A model generated the notes under the pieces. That model saw only the letters and a program-made list of their open reading frames with translations. It was not told the origin of the DNA and searched no databases. Of a DNA stretch of 64,000 nucleotides, positions 45,950 to 56,577 are shown piece after piece. Numbering within the stretch: position 1 is the first letter of the stretch; each line of letters opens with the position of its first letter. Made by a program: the position numbers and the translations under genes. This DNA is from Hirudo medicinalis (Eukaryota > Annelida > Clitellata > Hirudinida > Hirudinidae): NCBI GenBank assembly GCA_011800805.1, contig MPNW01000112.1:21801-85800 (forward strand), read 5' to 3'.

Positions 45950-48900
45950 TCAGTAGGACAGGACGGTCTGAAGATCGGTCGGCAGAGAGGAGACGAGGGA
46001 TTCGTACCTTTCCTTGAGTTTGAGGAGGAGGCCGTCGTCGGCGGGGATGTCTTGGTTGTGGACTGATTTCTGATCCAATCGAGTTGATGAAATTAGTCGT
46101 TCGATAATCGCTCGACAATCCATCGATAAGAATTTAAGAGCACTTAGATCTTAATGGATACCCATTTTATTCGTTTGTTTACAAAGAAATATCTATGCCA
46201 TCCCAGCAAGAAAATAAAATCTCTACTCACTATTTTATCCTTCAACTTGATGATGACATCAACAATTTGGACCTCCTTTTTGTCAGCTATCCAGGTCATG
46301 AGATCCTGATGCAAAAGTTGTTCAAGTGTCAACAAGTGAAAGCAACACAATAATAGCATGAACAACAATATTTTGAGAGAAATAGCATGCAATGGTCAAC
46401 AAAAATATTGTTAAACCAAACAAATGGCAAGACAAGGTAGCATCAGCAACTACATTAAAACAACAACTGACACTCTGGCAGAGAGACTCAGCATGAAGGA
46501 CCTGCAACTTCTGATCAATCTCCTTCTTCCTGCACTTCAACCAACTCTCAAAGTTTGGTGTTTTCAAGAATTTCCTGTAATGTCAAAATAATTTCATTTA
46601 CTCGGCAACTCGCTGAAATATTAGCCTCAGAACATCTTTTAGTAAATATGAAACTGATAACTTAACATATGTAGTAACAGTTAGTTAAGTTAGCAACAAC
46701 AAAAATAATTGCAATAGACAAAATACAAATTAGCCACTTGCATGTAAAATCGATGAACCTGTTGAACTGACCTATATAATCCCACCCAATCCCCTTTTAG
46801 TCCCGAGGTCAGCTGAGGTCCACAGCTCTCCAAAGTTTTTATAAACTCCTCAATGACAAAAGGCTTCATTTGGGGGGCATCCAAGAAAGGGGAAACATTT
46901 TTAGCCAGTGGCATCAATCCACCGATGTATCTCTCCTTGAAACGGTGAGAGAATAAATTTGCTCAAGTTAATGAATTGTGATTCAAAAATTGTAATTTCT
47001 CTTCGAATAAACAAGTTTGCACGAACGAGGGGTATCATGAAACTCTGGGTGAGTTCGAGAAGGTGTCGCTTGAGCAGGGCGTTTTGAACCTCGAGAGGTC
47101 TTTTGCTCGTGGCACCTTTCATCAACTTCTTCAGGATTGCCTTGTCCCTCTTCAAGAAGGACTCATACTTGGTGTAGACACCTGATGTGAGATGAACAGA
47201 ACGAACACGTGTTCGTGTTTATCGCTCGATTCGGAATTTCCGTTGCATGTTAAAATTAAAATAATTTCAAAGAATATTATTGCAATAGAAAGATTAACTG
47301 CACAGATAAATGAAAGCAATTATTGGAAATGTGATATTAATTTATAATTTAGTTAATAAAAAATAATTATTAATCGTAAAAATTTCTCGGCTAATGAGTA
47401 ACAAGTTGCATCGGATTTGTTAAATTTAGACCTGCCGATCGTCCGCAGAGAAATGAAATAAACAATGAAACCTGGACAAAATTCCAAAGTCCGCTGACTG
47501 ACTTTTTTAAGTTGTCCAACGGTTCTCGTCAAGAAGGCGCCTTCAAACGATTTAAATGCCAGTTATTTAAATGCCAGTTATTTAAATGCCAGTTATTTAA
47601 ATGTCAGTTATTTAAATGCCAGTTATTTAAATGCCAGTTATTTAAATGCCAGTTATTTCAAGCCACATCCCTTTGAAACAGATGCAACTCGAGAAACATG
47701 TTAGGTTTATGCAACCTCGAACGATGTGCTCGCTAAATTGAAAGCATCGCATTTAACCTATCGTTGCAAATGCGACGACGGCAACAAAAACAGTGGCAGT
47801 ACAACAGTAGCATCGACAACACAACGGTTCTCACTTTCGGTGAGGTCCCCGATCCTGACGACGTGAGGCCAGTGGTGGAGCGTCTTCACGAAGAACGGGT
47901 TCGTCACGCCGAGGATGACTCCAGGTCTGACGAGCGACAATCGATTTAATTAATGATAATTAAATAATAATAAAAGTAACGACAGTGCCGCAACAGTAAT
48001 TTTTTAGGAAATATAAATATAATTTAAATAAATTGTAATTTAGTAGGAACTACTTCTTATTCCAATATTTTGAGCCATTTTGACTGATTTATATAAAAAA
48101 AAGAAAGCCATAAGCCTAAAAGCAAATGCATAACTTAACAGTAGAAAGTGAAACTCAAAGTTACACCTCCCCTCGAAAAATGCTCCTTTCATTTCAACTT
48201 TTTGCATAACCCCCCCCCCGATCTAACAACTCACGGGGCCTGCGTTTTGGACGTGTATTCTTTGAATTCGGCGTCGTGGATGGTGAAGTAGGGTCGATAA
48301 TCGGAAGCGTACTTGAGGGGCCATATGGTCCCGACCAATGCCTGCACCACCGCACTGCAAATGGAGGGCTGCGAAGTCATCACCACGAGAGGCTGAAATT
48401 GATGAAATGCCAATTGACAAAGGTTGAATGGTCTTCAGTTCGGTCTCCAGCGGTCGACGAATCATCGAACGTGAGTTGATGAGAAAGTCAGTTTATTACT
48501 CATGTAAATGCATCTTTACAAATAAACAATTGAACAATGAGCTTCGATGAGCTCAAAATGTTGGCATTTGCATATCTTAGTTGTCGTTCGGACTAACCGC
48601 CTTTAACAAGCGATCTTATGAAGTTATTAAGTTATAGTCTCAGTAAAAACAGAGGATAAAGAAAGTCGATGAGGTGCTGTTATTAATTTATAAATTATTA
48701 TTACCTCTGCTGTGAGGACCAACTCCCATAGAAGTTGAATGTGATTAAGAATGGGCAAGAAACATCTGAAAGAACAACGTAATGTTTGATGTTGACAACA
48801 CCGACGACAATAATTAAAATATTACAGAAAGAATAATTACAATTAAAGTATAATTAGTATAATTTTAAAAGAATGAACTTAATCGACAGCAAGATCGTGT

Positions 48901-51791
48901 TACGTGTAGGTGTCCACTTCGTGCAGGGAAGGTATGAAGACGTTGGCTAATTTGTTCACCTGTAATTTACAAGAAAATACATCATTTATATTATTTAAAA
49001 CTTTTTATTAAAATATTTTTGAGAATATTGTCACACCAATGATGTAAAAGATGAAATGTTAAATGTGACCATTGAATAGTTTCAATGTCGTGAGTCATTT
49101 GATGTCATCACTATCATTCACCACGACATTCAAAACCTCTTGTTTAGGATTCAACAATCTAGCAATGACAAATATTCTATCAGATATTCAATCAGATATT
49201 CAAACAGATATTCAAACAGATATTCAATCAGATGTTTGTTAATGGTATTTAATCATATTTGGTCCTATGCAACAAGAACATAAAGGGATGCATAGCAGAA
49301 AATCACTTGATGATAGTCATGATTATTGTGATGATTATTATTACTACTACTACTATTTTTATTGTTGTTGTTATTATTGTTATTACTATTATTATTATTT
49401 ATTATTATTATATGGTGATGACAGGCAGAATTAAAATTTGGTTGCAAGTGCTACTTGCAGGCACCAAGCAATTTTACAAGTGAGGAAAGTATTTTGCCAA
49501 TTCAAGAAGTGAAAGGGTTGCATGCAAAAACTGAAAATCCTTCACAAATCCACATTATTACATTATTATGACGTCATCATCCTTCAAAATATAAATGTTT
49601 AAACAAATAAATGTTTATTTCCAATAATTTTTGCAATAATCGTAAACACTCGCAAACAAAATTAAAGTTGAGATCCGTTAAAAATAAAGTCGCATAATGA
49701 TGTAGATGTCAAATGAAGTATGTTACACGGCCAGATGATTAGGACGGTGCTCCCAAAAAGGGATTCAAACCTTTGCGGCCATTATTATCATCATTATTAT
49801 TAACAATATAATAATAACAATATTATGACAATTATGTTATTTACTATGTGATCCTAAAATAATAACAAATGTATAATTTTAGTGAATTAAAGTTGAATTA
49901 ACTTAGGAACAAAATAAAAACATTATAATATAATATCATCACATTATAACGAAAATAAGGAGGTCAGTGATTTAATCATTTTCATCTGCAACATCATTTT
50001 ACCTGGGGCTCCACTTTTGATTGAACAGAGGAGTTGAGGAGTTTGTCAGACCTGGATGGAACTCTCACCTGCAACATTCATCAACATATAACATATATAT
50101 TCATTGGAATTTCATAACATATCATTTCAAACATGAAATATTCAACATTATATTCAGCATTCCCATCAAAAGACCTCAAACACATTTTTAATGTATCCTG
50201 CTCTGGACTCAGGATTATTAAATCACCACTGCAATCATCATAACCATCAGGGTGATGGCACCCCCATCATCAACATCATCACCACAATGATTATCACAAT
50301 CACAATCAGTAAATTCATGAAAACTAATATCATCATCATTGTTGATGAGCATCAATTGAACTTGAAAATGATGTCACTACATGATGATGAAAACAGTAAA
50401 ACAAATGTTTTGGGTCCACACTTTGTTGACAACATCTACTTGCAAAACACTGGTTTAAGTGCACTGTTTGATCAAATGCATCAGCATCGTGACCATGTCA
50501 CAACATCACATCATCAGTTAAAGATAATCAGTTACAATTAGAAAAACAATGTGCCACATTAATTTTTAGGCCATTAACCCTCAAAAGGACTTGCTACTGT
50601 GGTCTACACCCAAGGTCTCTGGGGTGCATTTGCACCGTAATGTGTTTTTGATGCAATATTTGAAAAATAATAATCTATAACATTAACTATTAAAAAACAT
50701 TGATTATTAAATTTAATCGAACATAATTTAAAAAACTTAGTCATGCTAATGTCATGACATGAGTCATAAAAAAACTCACTTTTGCAACACAATATAGAAT
50801 TTCTATTATGTGAATGTGAATGCACTTCATTGATACAGTGCCATGTGCTTAGCTTCAGTACTTTTTTTGCTGCTCCAAAATAGGAACTCTTTCATTAAGT
50901 TGTCATCAGCATCAGTGTCAGATAACTGACTATCAGAGACTATCAGATTCCAACATCAATTTTCTTGCCTGTTCCACAGTAAATCTTTGCAAATTTACTT
51001 TTATTACTCGCCATTGTTGTTAACTTGTGTTCAAAATATGCTTTTCCACTCTCATATAAAAATATTCAGCAAAGAACAAGCAATATAAAAAATACACAAA
51101 AACATAGAGCCTCATAATTTAAACACAAATGTGCCTTTATAACAAGGACATGCACCCTAAGGACAATAATGTGTAATGCTCAAATATCTTTGGAAATATT
51201 TTTATATCATATTTTAACATCATATTTTGATGTTATTGCATTTGCACTCCAAGGTCATTAGAGGGTTAAATGAGAAAAAATAATAATAATTAATTTTTTC
51301 TAAATCCATATTTTCTTGAAACAAAATCATAGAAAAACTTGCACGTCAAAAGAGAAAGCAGAGAGCATCGGACTACCGAGATTAACAAGGCGGCTAACAC
51401 GAAATGATTATTTTTAGACGCAGTGCGACCGTGTGAAACAGCATGCATTGAACCACTGACGTCGACGAAAACATGAAAACATCGATGATGCAAAAAATAA
51501 AATATCACTGAAACAGTCCCTCTCAGCAGTTCAAACAAAATGATAAAACACGATCATCGCTTGAAAGTTTCGGATCGTTGAAACTAAAACGCATCACAGC
51601 AGCCTACGAAGGAAGCATCTCACCTGGATGATGGAACCAGAAATAGGCAGATTCAAAGTGTGTCCTGGAATAGGAGCACTCCACTGGTCAATGTTGTGGC
51701 AGTCTGGTTGTGAGTGAGATGAAATATTTCTTATTTAATTTGGTAAATATATTAAAATTATTGCATCTTGAATGTTATTATGAGTGGTTTA

Positions 51792-51837
<46 letters not shown>

Positions 51838-53746
51838 AGGATCATCACTGATGTAAAATGTTAGTAAGTAAATCCTCGTTGAAATAGTTCACAACTAAAA
51901 TTAAAATATTTTGAAATGGAAAACACATAAAAAATGTCTTTTGCAATAAATTAGAGAAGATCAATGAATGAAAGAGGTGCATGTTAGCTCAGAAGGTTAG
52001 TAAAAGCAGCAGGGAGCAACCCTTCGAAGAGGTGCTAAATAAATAATTGTGCTAAATAAATAATTGTGCTAAATAAATAATTGTGCTAAATAAATAATTG
52101 TGCTAAATAAATAATTGTGCTAAATAAATAATTGGGGGATCGCAATGCCTTCACGTCCGACACGATTAGAACAAAGATCGGCCGAACGCAAAGACGAACG
52201 TAAAGACGAACGCAAATAATGTCGACGTGACGTGACTTTCGACAGAGTCGGCGAACTGGTTTGCAAAGCTCGACCTGACGTTCGAAGCGAACTTGTTATC
52301 GAAACTGAGACCAACTCGCTTCAAGACTTGGCATTCCGACGTCAAAGTACTGAGTTGCTAGGAGCTCGATCAGGAAGTTGAAAAAATTCACAAATGGAAT
52401 TTTAGAGATGATGACCACAGACTGTTGAATAAAAACATAAATCAATTTTAACAATTTAAAGAGGACAACATCGTCGCCGTCGTAGTAATCACCGTGATCG
52501 TAATCATCATCATCACGGATCTAATTGGTGTTCAATAATTGCTTATACATTCTATTGGCAGTCGTAACGATAAACAATGTGAAATACCAGTTGAAACCCT
52601 TCGCAACAAAATTGCAGCATGAATAATTATTGCTAAAATTATCCTTAGCATCAGAAACAGGCTCTTTGTTATTTGAGCGACTTAAAAAAACAGCAGAATG
52701 TACCAAAGTGAATGATTAGCAGGATATCACATTACTTCGATACAATGTGATACCAGGTTGGTGAACGTTCTGCTAAAAGCGAGCAAAGTTGCTAAGAATC
52801 AGCTGACCTTCTGAAAGTATCCCCTTCTGATTGTTTTGTCTTTCATTTGTCTGAAGTACACGAATCCATAGTAATATCCATTGTCTCCCTGTAAGCAAAC
52901 AACTTGAGATGAAACAAACCATGACATTACTTCAACATGTTTCAATGTCATTAAACCCAAAAAAATTATTTGTGATGTTATTATTTTATTGTGTCAATGA
53001 TAAGGATGAAACAAATTGTAATACCATACAAAGATGCAAGTCTCTCACTTATTTCTCGATAAGGAAAATGATGCTTTGTAATTCTGAATTACCTGCAATG
53101 CTACTGGACAGTTTCTGTTATATTCAGTTAAAGTTGTTCCTGATGATTTAGATGAGGGACATTGTCTGATTCTGAAGTGGAATTTTGTGTTTCCAGTACA
53201 ACCTTAATTTGAAGACAATTTATTACTGTCAACCAATCATTTGACCTATTTAAACACTTTTAAACATGTTTTTTAATATCACAGTCTAGATGGTAAGTAT
53301 GTGTATGGTGTGTTAATTAATTGTTTTACATGAATATTAAATTGTTTAACCAACCAGAATTAGAATCAGGAAATGATAGATAGCATATGCTGAGTTTCTG
53401 AAACAAAAATTGACAATCAAATTTACGCATTCATCTGTTGTTTATCACTTTACAATCAAAGGAAGTTTGAAACCAAAAAGAAACAATTCCTTTACAAAAT
53501 ATTCTCATTGATTGCAAACACGTACTTCTTTGTCTGTTAGTTTGATGTGGTTTGGGTAGATTAGCTAGAAAAAACAATTAACCATTTTAGGTTGATGAAA
53601 AGGGTCCAATTTGGCAATTTTAAAAATAATTAACATACCTCCATGGCTTGGCCTAGCTCCAAATCAAAGGTTACAACACAAACACAGTGAACCCAATTGT
53701 GAAATCTGTCCCAAGGCAAGAAATGTGATAATTTTGACTCCTCCAT
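45950..53746 (-). CDS. DENND6: DENND6 (FAM116) DENN-domain Rab exchange factor
   Basis: Eighteen exons on the minus strand: 53746-53639, 53564-53526, 53397-53355, 53202-53093, 52888-52808, 52421-52316, 51703-51624, 50068-50003, 48959-48904, 48765-48705, 48392-48235, 47926-47835, 47540-47472, 47181-47027, 46935-46772, 46574-46472, 46305-46231 and 46069-45950. All junctions hold phase; 561 residues (human DENND6A 608, the difference mainly at the N terminus). Diagnostic stretches: [14 protein letters not shown] and [12 protein letters not shown] near the start, [50 protein letters not shown] in the middle, and [24 protein letters not shown] and [17 protein letters not shown] near the end. DENND6 proteins activate Rab14 on recycling endosomes. 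Two donors are weak (GTTCGT at 47026, GTCAGT at 46471). Introns carry minisatellites and a piggyBac-like element. Confidence 0.95.
47557..47657. repeat. 15-bp minisatellite TTATTTAAATGCCAG
   Basis: About seven near-identical copies of a 15-bp unit (one has TGTCAG). It begins only 17 bp from the start of a 69-nt DENND6 exon (47540 on the minus strand), so it lies at that exon's acceptor and probably supplies the branch-point region. Confidence 0.95.
49182..49232. repeat. 12-bp tandem repeat CAGATATTCAAT/A
   Basis: Four to five copies of a 12-bp unit in a DENND6 intron, followed at 49310-49410 by a TTA/TTG/TAC-rich trinucleotide tract. Confidence 0.85.
50578..51265. mobile_element. piggyBac-like non-autonomous element flanked by TTAA
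   Basis: The element begins CCCTCAAAAGGACTTG and ends CCAAGGTCATTAGAGGG; the reverse complement of the end (CCCTCTAATGACCTTGG) matches the start at about three quarters of positions. It is flanked on both sides by TTAA (50574-50577 and 51266-51269), the canonical piggyBac target duplication. A TGCATTTGCAC motif recurs near both ends (about 50623 and 51235). The 688-bp interior is AT-rich with no transposase frame, so it is a MITE-like derivative. It sits in the DENND6 intron between exons 51703-51624 and 50068-50003. Confidence 0.7.
52032..52134. repeat. 17-bp minisatellite GTGCTAAATAAATAATT
   Basis: Six perfect tandem copies of a 17-bp unit in a DENND6 intron, 180 bp from the nearest exon (52421-52316). 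The lack of divergence suggests recent expansion. Confidence 0.95.
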
Positions 53747-55348
53747 ATCAAATAATTCAAGTTGAGTTTCGCCAACTCCACAAAAGTGACTAATGAAAAT
53801 TCTTATTCATCTGAACATTCGATTTACCCTTTAATCATTTTCTTTAAATTTTGAATAAATGTTATTGTGCCTGAGACTTAGACTTAAACTGGGAGGATAG
53901 CTACCTCGGATATAAATACTCATTAAATATTCACGAAACGTAAACATATATTTAATATGCTTAGTTTATAACCCAGAAAACGTTAAATGTCAGATAATTT
54001 AAATAATAATTACAACAAGTAATTACTTAACTAATTTTAAAAATAAAATTTGGATTTGCAATTCTACAAATAGACATCAATTCAATTGAAAAAGACATGA
54101 ATTTTAAAAATGTTTGAGATTTATTTTAACATTACATTTATGAATAAGCTTTAGAATTTAAAGATTAGGTAATCATCTCTAATACTCGTAGAACATCATT
54201 ATCGTCATTCGATACAAATGTTTGTTGCGATAATTCAACGATAATTCAAAACCACATCAAGGTTGAGGGTAGTGTTTATTTTTATGCACAAATAGCCTTG
54301 TCAAATGTAAAAGTTTGTCCCCACGCTCGAAACCATACCCAGCATTGAAGACGACGAGTGTTGTGTGTTTTGTGGCCAACCAAAACCAGCAAACAATGTA
54401 CAATGTACAACGTGGTACCGCACCTCGCTCGACGTCCCAATACAATCGAAACGCACTCAAAAAAAAAAAAACAAAAATGTAAACGTAGTTCGTTTACTTA
54501 GCGCCACATGCACTGCATTATATAGCGCTGCTTGACTTTCGACAGTCAGAGAAAGGCATCCCGACCGCAGTCCAAGCGACAAAAGTGTCGTCAACAAGGA
54601 ACATCGATAAGCACATCTCTGCCACTCCAATTCCAAATAATATCGTCATGAAACTGATGTTAATGAACGGCCAGCCAAGAATCGGTCGGGAGACATCTGT
54701 CCACGCCTAGCAAACAAAACATGGACAGCCCGCCTATCCTAGATCTCAATAGTCTCATGTTTCTTTGCAATGGCGCGGAAGACTCATGGAGAGGTAGCTA
54801 AATCTTTGCATTGTTATATGTGAGTTAATTCCGCTTTCAAATGCCGACCAGACGATTCAGTCTGCGTGACACGTGCGATTTCATTTATCGTTCAGCTATC
54901 GAACAAAAGTACAAATTACAATTTCAACATCATGATGGAACCAATCGGACTCCTCCATTAAAAATTGAGAACACAGCAAATAAGCCTAACTTAAAAGTAA
55001 GCTTCCCAATATTTCTGAAATTGAGATCCCCATCAACCTATATCAATGGGTTGAAACCAAAACTTCTTTGCCATTGTTGATAGCTTGCTGGGGAGTTGTA
55101 CATAAAGGGACTAAAAACCAAAATCCCAAAGCCTGCACCATAGACCCAACAAATCCCTCAATTAGCATCTTGCGTAAGCACCCACGTAGTGTTCGATTCC
55201 AACATCTGCAACACATTGTTCAGCCCGATTGAAACTTCCTAACTGTATTCAATGCAACTACACAAGATTGCCTGATCACAAGAACAAATGACATTTGAAA
55301 TAGTAAGAAAAATTATAACAGCGGTCCTTATTGGTCAGAAAGTATTGA
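53747..55348. other. Intergenic, DENND6 start to SNRPF end
   Basis: Contains the DENND6 upstream region and one possible exon of unknown identity (54518-54706, minus). A run of A's lies at 54457-54468. The plus-strand frame at 54841-55080 has no recognisable motif. Confidence 0.4.
54518..54706 (-). other. Possible terminal exon of an unknown membrane protein
   Basis: On the minus strand a good acceptor (TTTTGTTTGCTAG) is followed by 62 codons to a TAA. The frame contains two hydrophobic helices: one around GWPFINISFMTILFGIGVA and another around MCLSMFLVDDTFVAWTAVG, ending SDCRKSSSAI. The base composition is more balanced than its surroundings. I found no upstream exon and no family match, so it may be chance. 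A TATATAA word overlaps the stop codon on this strand. Confidence 0.25.
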
Positions 55349-56369
55349 TCATTCCTTCATCTCGCCGTCTTCAGCAGCATCATCGACTCCTCTCAAGTAG
55401 AGAACGTTGTTACATCTGCAACATCCAAAATTGTACATTTTAATCCGATAGCATTTATTCACACCAAACAAAAAGATATAGTACAACAAGATTAGAGAAC
55501 TACATACATCATAATGCATGTACAATTACCTGATCATCACTTCACCCAGTTTCCCAGAGCAAGCTCCATCAATGAATTCCTCAGTGTTTGCAAGCTGAAT
55601 TTCATTTGCAAATTTGTTTATTAACTAAATGAACAGAGAAAGAAAGCAAACAAAATATTCCAACATTTAAGGACAGCCATAAATATAATGTTCAAAGGCT
55701 TAATTTAGTTCTGCCTTATTATTCAATTAATTACATCCAAATTGAGAAAAAGGTAACATTCAAAAGAAAACTTTTAAATAATACCTGAAGATTCATGTAT
55801 CCATCAACAGAGACGAGGTATCCCTTGTATTCCATGCCCCACTTCAGCTTAACAATCACTGGCTTCCCGACAAGGCCATTCAAGAATGGTTTTGGATTGA
55901 GAGGGAGGGTCTGTCAAAGACCATTTCAGTGTCACATTTATAAATCTTGGCAATAGTTTATTCAATCTATTTGGCACAGAAACCAGAAAAATGCATGGCA
56001 AGATATTGACCACAGAATCAAAAAACAAAATCATCAATTTAAAAACGTTGGGAAGAATTCCAATAAATTCAGAGAACTCAATAAATGTCATAAATCGATG
56101 CATCACTTACTTAAACTTTCAAATCCAATTACTAACAACTTAATCAGAGCAACCCCCGCTAACTTAGTAAGAGTTTGATTGAATTTTTTAGCGATAACCC
56201 CCTAAAATAAAACCACACTATAAAAGGTAGAGATCCGAATGAATTCTTGTTAATATCGAACGTTAGACATTGAAACACCCAGCACCGGCGTGTTTAATCG
56301 TCCATTAAAAAATAATAGAATAACAAAAATCAAAATAGACAACAAAAACTTTAATCTACATACCGTCAT
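55349..56369 (-). CDS. SNRPF: Small nuclear ribonucleoprotein F (Sm-F)
   Basis: Four exons: 56369-56364 (only Met-Thr), 55910-55785, 55594-55530 and 55415-55349; 87 residues against 86 in human. The Sm fold is complete: Sm1 contains [20 protein letters not shown] and GYMNLQLANTEE, Sm2 contains [16 protein letters not shown], and the tail EDGEMKE is typical. Sm-F is one of seven proteins that form the ring on the Sm site of U1, U2, U4 and U5 snRNAs, essential for splicing. The start is set by the first ATG followed at once by a GTATGT donor, and phase fits. It lies 208 bp downstream of the FANCB stop on the same strand. Confidence 0.97.
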
Positions 56370-56545
56370 GTTTTCAGTTCAAAACAATTTATCAAGACGT
56401 ACAATTTGGTATAAGGCGGCACAATTTACCCAAACACTGACGGAAACGATTGCAGCTACATAGACCTAAAAGTAAACCGACTTAAATCGCCAAAGTAATT
56501 TAATAAAAAAGTCTGAAAATTATTTTGAAAACACTCAAATAGACT

Positions 56546-56551
56546 TTTATT
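56546..56551 (-). terminator. Probable FANCB polyadenylation signal
   Basis: AATAAA on the minus strand, 27 bp beyond the FANCB stop codon and about 180 bp before the SNRPF start. Confidence 0.55.
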
Positions 56552-56577
56552 AGCAACAATTTTAAAAATTTGGTTAA

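Noticed and set aside
49700..49800. tRNA-like B box (GGTTTGAATCCC on the minus strand)
   Set aside because: No matching A box or cloverleaf arms at the right distance; at most a decayed SINE fragment, not supportable.
54257..54460. Minus-strand frame considered as the DENND6 N-terminal exon
   Set aside because: The conserved DENND6 N terminus reads straight through to an ATG at 53746, so no further upstream coding exon is needed.
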